Below, piece by piece: positions 1 to 6,179 of a stretch of 38,991 bases of DNA (its first letter is position 1; each line of letters starts with the position of its first letter). Location of the stretch: the IMG/VR virus record IMGVR_UViG_3300047678_000084, positions 1 through 38,991 of that record; one strand, written 5' to 3'. The stretch comes from a virus. Below the pieces are notes generated by a model that saw only the letters and a program-made list of their open reading frames with translations, was not told where the DNA came from and made no database searches. The position numbers and the translations under genes are program-made.

Positions 1-127
1 ACCATCAGCGAACTCATTACTGCTGCGCAGGAAGTGTATACCAAGCAGACTGCTCACTTTAGAGCAGCTCCTGTAAGTCGCGCAATGGTTTCTGTTTAAG
101 TTGTTATTCTCTATCTATTTATCTCTG
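1..127. repeat. Terminal direct repeat, left copy (circularisation overlap)
   Basis: These 127 bases are identical to 38865-38991. They hold the last codons and stop (97-99) of the histidine-rich repeat protein gene and a short stretch after it. A repeat of exactly 127 bases cut inside a gene fits the k-mer overlap left when a circular contig is linearised by an assembler. A biological terminal repeat of this size is possible but less likely. Confidence 0.95.
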
Positions 128-131
128 TCTC

Positions 132-205
132 TCCTCTCTCTGTTTAATTAGACAGTCAAAATGAGATGTATAGGGAAGAACACAGTATAACAATCTTTTC
201 TAGAG
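132..205 (-). promoter_or_regulatory. Shared intergenic element, copy R1 (inverted)
   Basis: Read on the minus strand this contains the core TGTCTAATTAAACAGAGAG, preceded by ATCTCATTTTGAC and, further upstream, TCTAGAAAA. It matches copy R7 (31775-31845) especially closely, including the upstream part. It points away from the protease gene and towards the end of the histidine-rich repeat gene, so if it is a promoter it would make antisense RNA. The role is inferred; the repetition is seen directly. Confidence 0.6.
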
Positions 206-323
206 TTCTTTTTTACCCAAATAAGTATCCAACGTAGGATATAGTAGGACAAGGTAGGATACATTGAATCTAGAAAAGCTTGACAGAGGTAGGTTGATAG
301 ACTCAAATGGAAAGTAGGAAAAC

Positions 324-1538
324 ATGAAGAAACTTGTATTAAACGAACAGATTGAAGTTCAGTCAAGTTATGGTCCACCGAAGGAAGTAATGCTGATTAA
401 GTTTGGCAGAACTGTAACAACCAAGGGTGATTATTTCTTTGATAGAGAATCTGCTGCAAAGGTACTGGCAAGGTATGAGAGTCGAGGTTTACATTTAAAC
501 TTCGATTACAATCACCTATCTATTGATCCTTCGAATGAGGAACAGGGTAAAGCTGCTGGTTGGTATGATCTCGCATTAAGAGATGATGGACTCTGGGCAG
601 TTAATATAACCTGGACTCCACGAGCATCTGATATGATTTTAAATAAGGAGTATCTGTATATCTCTCCTGCAATTGCATTGGACAATGAGAAGAAGGTAGT
701 GCGACTAATCAATGTGGCATTAACCAACCTTCCAGCGACTGATGAGCTAGAACCTCTTACTAGATTGGAAGAGGAACTATTAATTGCTACCAAGCCAGGT
801 GAGAAAACAGTAAACTCTAAAGTACTGAGACTAGAGGAAAAAATGGAAGAAATGAAACATCTTGAATTAGCGAAGAAGCATCTCAAGTCGTACTGTGTTC
901 ATTCTTCAAAGGCAATGCTTGAGTCAGGAGATGATGATCTAAAGTCTATGTACAAGGATCATCACAGTCGTGCAATGAAGCTTGCTGAAGAAGTAAAGGG
1001 ACATATGAAGCGTCTAGATCCTGGCATGCCAGATGGAGATGAGGATGATATGACAGAGGAGCAGACAATTGCTACTCTAAGTGAGTCTATTAAGCAGCTT
1101 ACTGGCAAGGATAATGAGAGTGAGCAGCTTATGGTTCTTACTGCTTATAAGAATGCAGTAGAGACAGTTGCTCTCTTGACTGAGGAGAATGATGGTCTTG
1201 AGAAGAAGATCGTTGCTCTAAAGGATGAGATGACAAATGCTGAGAAGATTCAGTTAATTGACCAGGCAATCAGCGGTAAGGAAAAGAAACTATTTCCTAA
1301 GCAGCGTGTTTGGGCACTATCATTGAATCTAGATCAATTGAAGGCATATCTAGAAGCTACTCCCGTGCTAAATGTAAATACAAAGTACGAGCAACCAATT
1401 GTCGCATTAGTTGAAGATACTAGCATGAAGCTAGAGGATACTGATAAGGCAGTAATTAAGTTTATGGAAAAAGCTGGAATCAAGATTGATGAAGCAAAAT
1501 ATCTAGCTGATAAGAAAATTAAGCTAGGTATTAAGTAG
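324..1538 (+). CDS. Mu gpI-like prohead protease (protease/scaffold)
   Basis: A 404-residue protein whose first 150 residues resemble the Mu gpI family prohead protease: a beta-rich N-terminus (VMLIKFGRTVTTKGDYFFD), then a block with FDYNHLS, AAGWYDL and the YLYISPAI segment followed by NVALTNLPAT, a typical order for this family. From about residue 160 the protein becomes charged and helical, with a Glu-rich stretch and an EEQTIATLSESIKQL segment, as expected of a scaffold-like C-terminal part. In this family the protease matures the prohead and the C-terminal part can act as scaffold. It precedes the decoration and major capsid genes, the same order as in Mu. The start is supported by a purine-rich site (TAGGAAAAC) just upstream. 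Confidence 0.85.
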   Translation: MKKLVLNEQIEVQSSYGPPKEVMLIKFGRTVTTKGDYFFDRESAAKVLARYESRGLHLNFDYNHLSIDPSNEEQGKAAGWYDLALRDDGLWAVNITWTPRASDMILNKEYLYISPAIALDNEKKVVRLINVALTNLPATDELEPLTRLEEELLIATKPGEKTVNSKVLRLEEKMEEMKHLELAKKHLKSYCVHSSKAMLESGDDDLKSMYKDHHSRAMKLAEEVKGHMKRLDPGMPDGDEDDMTEEQTIATLSESIKQLTGKDNESEQLMVLTAYKNAVETVALLTEENDGLEKKIVALKDEMTNAEKIQLIDQAISGKEKKLFPKQRVWALSLNLDQLKAYLEATPVLNVNTKYEQPIVALVEDTSMKLEDTDKAVIKFMEKAGIKIDEAKYLADKKIKLGIK

Positions 1539-1575
1539 CTAAGATATTAACATAAGGAAAAAGAGGACATAATAA

Positions 1576-2007
1576 ATGGCAACTACAGTTGAAAGACGTA
1601 CTCTCCGAGAAGGACTAGACGAGCCAAGTATTGTAATTACTACTGCTTCAGGTCAACCACCAGTTCTTGCTGGTGAAGTGATTCTAGCGGGTACTATCGC
1701 AATGCTTAATACCGGCACAAGCAAGGTTATTAAGGCAGTTAATGGAACAGCAAATACTGTTCTTCTAGGCATCGCAGAGTCTACATATGACGCTACCGGA
1801 GTGGTAGACAAGGCATTTAATCAAGTATATCTACGCGGAGCATTCTCCCTTGATGGCAAGGCAGGAGATCTTCCTGTTGCGGCAAACATTGGTGGTCTGA
1901 TCGCTATTAATGACAATTCAAGTGTTAAGGCAACTGTCGCTATGAATGATGTTACTGTCAAGCTTCTAGGCATTGAGGGTAATCAGTTCAAGTGTGAGCT
2001 TGTTTAA
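1576..2007 (+). CDS. Probable capsid decoration (cement) protein
   Basis: A 143-residue beta-rich, glycine- and alanine-rich protein with no signal peptide or membrane segment. Its position between the protease and the major capsid protein, small size and short repeated turns (VILAGTIAMLN, VLLGIAEST, VYLRGAFSLDG) resemble head decoration proteins of the lambda gpD/DUF2190 type, which bind at capsid symmetry axes. The ORF follows the protease by 37 bases with a purine-rich ribosome site, so both are probably on one mRNA with the capsid gene 28 bases downstream. The decoration role rests mainly on position and composition. Confidence 0.6.
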   Translation: MATTVERRTLREGLDEPSIVITTASGQPPVLAGEVILAGTIAMLNTGTSKVIKAVNGTANTVLLGIAESTYDATGVVDKAFNQVYLRGAFSLDGKAGDLPVAANIGGLIAINDNSSVKATVAMNDVTVKLLGIEGNQFKCELV

Positions 2008-2035
2008 TTTAAGGAAAGGATAAAGGTAAAGAAAA

Positions 2036-3025
2036 ATGGCACATCCTAATGTAATTTCAACCCAGGATATCAGTAATCTGTTTATCGGGGTTAGTACTGC
2101 CTTTTCACAGCTTACATTTGACGAGCAAGTAATCGCTGATAAGATTTCGTATCTAAATCAGTCTGCAACTGGTGAACAGTTCGATTACCCATTCTCACCT
2201 GTAGCTGGTAAGGAAGCAGTTTGGCTTGAGGGTGCTGAGCGTAAGTTCGGTGCTGCACAGGCATATAAGGTTACTGGTCTACACCAGAGGATCGCACCTC
2301 CAGATGAGTTGCTATTCGATTCAACCCTACGCTATGACGTTTATGGTATTCTAGAGGGTAAGCTCTCTGCAATTGCAGGTAGAGCTAAGAGAATGTGGGA
2401 TCGTCAGCTTGCAGCAATGATGCTAGCTAACCCAGCAGGATTTGATGGTGTTTCTCTATGGAACGCTGCTCACCCAATTAATCCAAACAACGTAGCTCTA
2501 GGTACATATACTAACGATCTAGTTGGTTCTGATATTGATCAGCCAGGTCTTTCAACTGCGCTAAATGCCCTCAAGCAGATTCGTTGGGTTGATGGACAGA
2601 TCCTAGAAGCAGATGATTCTGGTCTAGTTATTGTTGTTCCTACAATGGCACTTTATGTTAAGGCACGTCAGCTTATCTTCGGTACTCTTGCTCCAGTTGT
2701 CTTTGGTGCAAATACTGCTGCTGCTGCTCCAACTAATCCATTCATGGGTATGAAGGGTATGATCCGTGACGTATACCTGCTTCCTGAGCTTGTCGATCCA
2801 TCGGTTGCCAACTCAGATAAGTTCTGGTATGTGCTTAACTGCTCACACCCAGTTCACCGTCCAATGGTAACTTCTATCGTTAAGATGCCAGAGTTCCACT
2901 ACAGTGGTCTCGATCCAAACGATTGGGTTAGAGTTAACCTTGGTGGTATTACTTATGGTTGGGATGCTATTGGTGGTGTTGCACCAGCTCTTCCACAGTT
3001 CACTGTTAGAGTAAAAGCTCCGTAA
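2036..3025 (+). CDS. Major capsid protein, Mu gpT-like
   Basis: A 329-residue protein that reads as the Mu gpT-type major head subunit. The N-terminus (ISTQDISNLFIGVSTAFSQ) is the usual opening, followed by a conserved early block (WLEGAERKFG) and, near the end, NLGGITYGWDAIGG. The length is close to the roughly 300 residues typical of gpT proteins. It would build the icosahedral shell after protease-driven maturation. It lies directly after the protease and decoration genes with a strong purine-rich ribosome site (AAGGAAAGG region). Leucine codons here are mostly CTA and CTT and lysine is mainly AAG, which may reflect selection for high expression. Confidence 0.9.
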   Translation: MAHPNVISTQDISNLFIGVSTAFSQLTFDEQVIADKISYLNQSATGEQFDYPFSPVAGKEAVWLEGAERKFGAAQAYKVTGLHQRIAPPDELLFDSTLRYDVYGILEGKLSAIAGRAKRMWDRQLAAMMLANPAGFDGVSLWNAAHPINPNNVALGTYTNDLVGSDIDQPGLSTALNALKQIRWVDGQILEADDSGLVIVVPTMALYVKARQLIFGTLAPVVFGANTAAAAPTNPFMGMKGMIRDVYLLPELVDPSVANSDKFWYVLNCSHPVHRPMVTSIVKMPEFHYSGLDPNDWVRVNLGGITYGWDAIGGVAPALPQFTVRVKAP

Positions 3026-3056
3026 GTGAGTTAAAGGAAATAAGAGGTAAAATACC

Positions 3057-3401
3057 ATGGCAACTAACGTACAAAAGACTCTTGCTACCCAGGTTACTAC
3101 TGGATACAGCATTGCTCTTGGACAGGACTGCGGTTTTGTTAATATTCTAGCTAAGGGAGATTGTTGGGTAAAGGTTGTATCGTCACTAAATGGTGATTCA
3201 ACTACCGCTCCTGTAGCAACTCCGGCACCCGGTGCTGGTCTTGTAGCTAACTGGATTCACCTAGCAGCATCTGGTGAACAGTTCGTCTATGATTTTAGCA
3301 AGGGATTCCAGTCTGCTGCTCCTAGCTTTCCAGGCGATAGAATGACACACGTTCTAGTTTGGTCTGTTGCTGCTGCTGATCTTGTAATCAACGCACGCTA
3401 A
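3057..3401 (+). CDS. Small virion-like beta protein of unknown role
   Basis: A 114-residue protein, last gene of the capsid unit, 31 bases after the major capsid gene and followed by a strong terminator. It is rich in beta-type residues with a proline/alanine loop near the middle (TTAPVATPAPGAG) and ends in DLVINAR. In style it resembles the 119-residue protein at 33146-33505, which also has a beta pattern around a central Pro/Ala/Thr loop, but the identity is too low to claim homology by eye. Position suggests a head protein such as a second decoration or head-fibre protein. Mu gp35 occupies a similar slot, but I cannot match it. Confidence 0.55.
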   Translation: MATNVQKTLATQVTTGYSIALGQDCGFVNILAKGDCWVKVVSSLNGDSTTAPVATPAPGAGLVANWIHLAASGEQFVYDFSKGFQSAAPSFPGDRMTHVLVWSVAAADLVINAR

Positions 3402-3423
3402 GTAAGTCTATAAAGAAATAAAT

Positions 3424-3459
3424 ACCCCTACTTATCCATGTGGTAGGTAGGGGTTTTTT
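3424..3459 (+). terminator. Rho-independent terminator after capsid operon
   Basis: An 8-bp stem ACCCCTAC / GTAGGGGT (3424-3431 and 3447-3454) encloses a 15-base loop and is followed by a run of six T. It lies just after the last capsid-unit gene. Confidence 0.85.
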
Positions 3460-3675
3460 AATTCATACTCCCCTCCTCTCTGCACAGCTTTCTAGCTTTC
3501 TCCATGCAGGGATTCGAGGGGATTTCTTTATCTAATGCCTAATGAAAACAGTGTAAATAGTTAGGGTTATCCTAAATGAGTTGTAAAGACAAATAGGGTG
3601 GTACACGGTGCTCGGAGTGTCATTGTATAAAATTTTTTGGGGGTACTGGATGGAAAGATATCTAGAATATGAATT
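3460..3675. other. Intergenic stretch with no recognised feature
   Basis: About 215 bases between the capsid terminator and the next gene. It starts pyrimidine-rich, includes a short T-run and G-run near 3628-3645, and shows no copy of the shared intergenic element and no clear promoter. An undetected promoter for 3676-4080 presumably lies here. Confidence 0.3.
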
Positions 3676-4080
3676 ATGAAATACATACTCTCTTGCAAAT
3701 CCTGTGATGTAAAGATTGGAGATTTCAATCTCGAAGAACCAATCACTCTTACTGAACTTGTACTACAAAACCATAACTTTGGCGCACATAGTGGAAATCA
3801 TTGGCTATCTCTAGATCCCCTTCCAACTGGATCAATACGAGTAGAACTAACTTGTAAACATCCTGGCTGTCAGTACTTCGAAAAGAGGGAGACATATGAT
3901 GTACCTGCATATGCTGTCTCCGCTACTGTAATTATGTTCCATGCAAAGAATGAGGGACATAAGTTTGAACTGCTTATAAATGGACAGGAGATTAAACCTC
4001 TCCCATCTCCAATTCTCCCACCAACTCCTGTAATTCCTACAGATCCTACAGTACGTATATCCAATTTCCCTCTAGAATAA
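3676..4080 (+). CDS. Hypothetical protein with paired cysteines
   Basis: A 134-residue protein of unknown function. Cysteines occur as an N-terminal pair (ILSCKSCDVKIGD) and a second group (LTCKHPGCQYFEKRE) around residues 58-64, so a four-cysteine zinc-binding fold is possible. The last third is proline-rich (SPILPPTPVIPTDP) and probably extended. No strong ribosome site precedes the ATG at 3676. It is the first gene after the capsid terminator and comes before the small-gene cluster at 4135-5335. It could be an accessory regulator or a minor virion protein. Confidence 0.5.
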   Translation: MKYILSCKSCDVKIGDFNLEEPITLTELVLQNHNFGAHSGNHWLSLDPLPTGSIRVELTCKHPGCQYFEKRETYDVPAYAVSATVIMFHAKNEGHKFELLINGQEIKPLPSPILPPTPVIPTDPTVRISNFPLE

Positions 4081-4134
4081 ATCTCCCTATAAAACATATG
4101 ATCGCAATATCATATCTATTAAGGAGAATGACTC

Positions 4135-4344
4135 ATGAGAGTGAAAGCAAGACGGAGAGATGTACTTCTTAGAATGCCGGAAGCACTGGCACAGAGAGTT
4201 GATATTGCATTAATGTGCTGTGGTTCATTGGGAGAGCATGTATCTAGGAATAAGTTTATTAACTTAGCAGTTGATGAAGCAGTTACTAAGGTATTTAAAG
4301 AGATGAATAAAGCACGTAAGGAGATGGGTATTACTAATGACTAA
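4135..4344 (+). CDS. Small ribbon-helix-helix-like DNA-binding protein
   Basis: A 69-residue basic protein with the pattern of an RHH (CopG/Arc-like) domain: a short strand DVLLRMPEALAQRVD, then a helix, then the turn and second helix SRNKFINLAVDEAV. RHH proteins bind DNA as dimers through the N-terminal strand and often repress their own operon. A clear SD (AAGGAG) lies 8 bases before the ATG. The stop overlaps the start of the next gene by 8 bases, so the two are probably translationally coupled. Confidence 0.6.
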   Translation: MRVKARRRDVLLRMPEALAQRVDIALMCCGSLGEHVSRNKFINLAVDEAVTKVFKEMNKARKEMGITND

Positions 4345-4534
4345 ACTTCCAGTTCTATTAAATACCAGACAATCAGAGTTCTTACGTGATCTCTTACATA
4401 CAATTAACAATGATCATATCCTAGACTTCCTAGTTGATAATGATTCACTGGATGATTGTGACGTTGCAGATCTATTGAGACAGCTAGAGATTATGGATCC
4501 CGAATACTTCTTTGGAGTAAACAAGAGTGCTTAG
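4337..4534 (+). CDS. Small acidic hypothetical protein
   Basis: A 65-residue acidic protein rich in Asp and Leu (DNDSLDDCDVADLLRQLEIMDPEYF). It overlaps the RHH gene by 8 bases and the following tube-like gene by 8 bases, which indicates tight translational coupling in this cluster. No domain was recognised. Small acidic partners of DNA-binding proteins exist in phages, but no such role can be read from the sequence. Confidence 0.55.
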   Translation: MTKLPVLLNTRQSEFLRDLLHTINNDHILDFLVDNDSLDDCDVADLLRQLEIMDPEYFFGVNKSA

Positions 4535-4961
4535 TGATTCATACATATGTTCCGAACCAAAGAAGAGGAAACCAAGAGCAACTAAACCTAAGCCAGTTGT
4601 TCATAAACCAAAGTTTACCCTCCATATTGATGGTATGGTTCTAAATCCTCTCCAGTTCACTTACAGGGACATTGTAGAACCATTAGGTGTTAAGGTACAC
4701 AGAGGAACTTTAATCCTCTCCAAAGAGGACTCAATTGCATTTAGGAGTACTCTAACTACCAAGGAGATGTTCTATACTAATCATAGGAATATGGAAGTAC
4801 ACTATGAGGGGAAGTGTAGGACAATAGATAAGCTAAATGGTTGTAGGATAATGAAGATAGAGAATAATCATACACAGGGTGAGCAGCATGTGGAGAAGAT
4901 TAAGCTCACATTTGTTTCAATTGAGTATGGTAAAGTGTTAGAAACACAAGAAAGAGAGTAA
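4527..4961 (+). CDS. Diverged paralog of the tail tube protein
   Basis: A 144-residue protein starting at GTG, with GGAG 10 bases upstream inside the preceding gene. Residues 1-28 are a basic, proline-rich extension (PKKRKPRATKPKPVVHKPK). From about residue 58 it aligns by eye with the tail tube protein at 11800-12288: both have a G-x-L/M-x-LSK segment, then a shared block LNGC-x-I-x-x-I-x-N-x-HT-x-G and a following Lys-hydrophobic strand. This strongly suggests a duplicated tube gene. Its partner at 4967-5335 likewise resembles the chaperone that follows the tube gene. It could be a second tube-like ring protein (neck or tail terminus), a baseplate-tube adaptor, or a leftover. The basic leader is absent from the tube protein. 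Confidence 0.7.
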   Translation: MLSDSYICSEPKKRKPRATKPKPVVHKPKFTLHIDGMVLNPLQFTYRDIVEPLGVKVHRGTLILSKEDSIAFRSTLTTKEMFYTNHRNMEVHYEGKCRTIDKLNGCRIMKIENNHTQGEQHVEKIKLTFVSIEYGKVLETQERE

Positions 4962-4966
4962 GAACG

Positions 4967-5335
4967 ATGAGAACGAAGTTTTATTTCAGGATACCGACAC
5001 GTCAAGAGTGGAGAAAGTATTCATTCAAGAAGAATGATGGTGTTCTAAAGTCATTAGAGTATATAGTACACACAACAATTACAGAGCCAGTACTTGAAGA
5101 GTATTTAAAGCTGGAACAGCAGAGAATTACACTTACCGAAGAGATTGGTCAACGACTTGTAGATATTTTAGTCTGCCTTACAGAAGATGGCACAGTTGAT
5201 AAGATTGAAGTCGATATTACAAAGCCAATTGTTACAATGAATAAGCCTGATGATGATGGCACTGAGTTTTATAGCGTATTAGAGAAGCTTGTACTAAAGA
5301 TCCTTGAGAAGAATAAGAAACTATTAGCATCATAA
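4967..5335 (+). CDS. Diverged paralog of the tail assembly chaperone domain
   Basis: A 122-residue protein beginning MRTKFYFRIPTRQEWRKYS. The motif FR-x-PT-x-x-EW is shared with both halves of the tail assembly chaperone at 12324-12908 (IFRLPTLQEWKEA and EFRAPTRAEWKRI), and the following helical, acidic pattern also fits. It starts 5 bases after the tube-like gene, copying the tube-chaperone gene order of the main tail operon. No frameshift heptamer was seen near its end, which instead runs into a strong terminator. It probably assists the tube-like paralog, but the function is inferred from relationship and order only. Confidence 0.65.
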   Translation: MRTKFYFRIPTRQEWRKYSFKKNDGVLKSLEYIVHTTITEPVLEEYLKLEQQRITLTEEIGQRLVDILVCLTEDGTVDKIEVDITKPIVTMNKPDDDGTEFYSVLEKLVLKILEKNKKLLAS

Positions 5336-5356
5336 ACCTGCCAAGGTGATGCACTT

Positions 5357-5391
5357 AATGCCTAGCGGAGCAATCTGTCTAGGCATTTTTG
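5357..5391 (+). terminator. Rho-independent terminator
   Basis: A 9-bp perfect stem AATGCCTAG / CTAGGCATT (5357-5365 and 5379-5387) with a 13-base loop is followed by a T-run. It closes the 3.7-5.3 kb cluster. Confidence 0.85.
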
Positions 5392-5420
5392 TTATCTGAA
5401 CTGTAAGCTATATTACCTGT

Positions 5421-5506
5421 CTGGGGAAAAGTGGAATTGCAAAAGTGCATTAAGTCTGTGATATTCCAGTACTATCTCATTTCAGTACTCTAATTAAACA
5501 GAGAGA
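5421..5506 (+). promoter_or_regulatory. Shared intergenic element, copy R2
   Basis: Contains both conserved blocks: CTGGGGAAAAGTGGAATTGC at 5421-5440 and, about 33 bases later, ATCTCATTTCAG then CTCTAATTAAACAGAGAG ending near 5504. A purine-rich leader with AGACACAGATAGA repeats follows. It sits between a terminator and the two RHH genes upstream of the polymerase, which favours a promoter or operator role. Confidence 0.7.
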
Positions 5507-5610
5507 CATAAGACACAGATAGAATAGAGATAGAAGAAAGATCTAGATTCTCAATCTTTCTAGTAGACAAATAGGTATATCTACTCTAGAATTAATTCAT
5601 AAGGTGATGA

Positions 5611-5844
5611 ATGACAGATAGAGTCAAGAGAAAGTACATCTTGAAGAATCCTAAACCTAGAAAAACGCATCAACTGAATACGATTTTAGATGATGAGCAG
5701 TATGAGTTTTTGAAGAAGTATAGAGATGAAAAGCATCCTGGGAAGAAGATGTCTTCGATATTAAGAGAACTCGTTACAGATTTAATTAGACCAATTGAGA
5801 AGATTATAACTGCACCTAGATATGCCGGCGAAAAGATTAAATAA
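5611..5844 (+). CDS. Ribbon-helix-helix-like DNA-binding protein
   Basis: A 77-residue basic protein. The first 22 residues are rich in Lys/Arg, then a strand plus helices (QLNTILDDEQYEFLKKY and KKMSSILRELVTDLI) match the RHH pattern. It is the first gene after element R2 and is followed after 13 bases by a second RHH-like gene and then the polymerase. A role in regulating this early-type unit, possibly through the shared element, is a reasonable hypothesis but is not shown. Ribosome site: AAGGTGATGA just upstream of ATG. Confidence 0.6.
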   Translation: MTDRVKRKYILKNPKPRKTHQLNTILDDEQYEFLKKYRDEKHPGKKMSSILRELVTDLIRPIEKIITAPRYAGEKIK

Positions 5845-5857
5845 GGGAACCACAACA

Positions 5858-6097
5858 ATGACAAATACAACAAAACCAATCAAGCTAAACAAGAACGGTA
5901 CTCCAAGAAAGAAGTGGACTTCTACTGGAAAGGTTAGAAAGACCAAATCCGGTGATGGACACAAGTTTCCACTAAAGATTCAAGTTCTAGTTACTCATAC
6001 TCAGAACGATTTCATTGCAAATCTTGCAGCTTCTAAAGGTGTTACCTCACAAGACATCATTAGAGACATGATCAACTCCCTCATCTCCTCCTCTTAA
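5858..6097 (+). CDS. Second ribbon-helix-helix-like protein
   Basis: A 79-residue protein when started at ATG 5858, which has AAGGGA upstream. A longer frame from 5822 overlaps the previous gene and lacks a good ribosome site. The N-terminal 35 residues are basic and low complexity (NKNGTPRKKWTSTGKVRKTK). Residues 38-79 form a strand-helix-helix (PLKIQVLVTHTQNDFIANLAASKGV then SQDIIRDMINSLI) of RHH type. It lies between the first RHH gene and the polymerase gene in one apparent operon. Expected to bind DNA; its target is unknown. Confidence 0.6.
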   Translation: MTNTTKPIKLNKNGTPRKKWTSTGKVRKTKSGDGHKFPLKIQVLVTHTQNDFIANLAASKGVTSQDIIRDMINSLISSS

Positions 6098-6179
6098 GTA
6101 AATAAATTAAAAATATCTTCATTTTTCTATTCTCTCTAAATAACTTTCTGTTAGTATTAAGTTATAGAAGGAACCAAAA

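Noticed and set aside
1-127. Biological terminal repeat or cos/DTR ends
   Set aside because: Length equals a common assembly k-mer and the break lies inside a coding sequence; assembly overlap is simpler.
512-886. 124-residue minus-strand frame in the protease gene
   Set aside because: Serine-rich shadow of an acidic coding region.
3460-3675. tRNA or small RNA gene in the gap after the capsid operon
   Set aside because: No cloverleaf or conserved arms could be built by eye.
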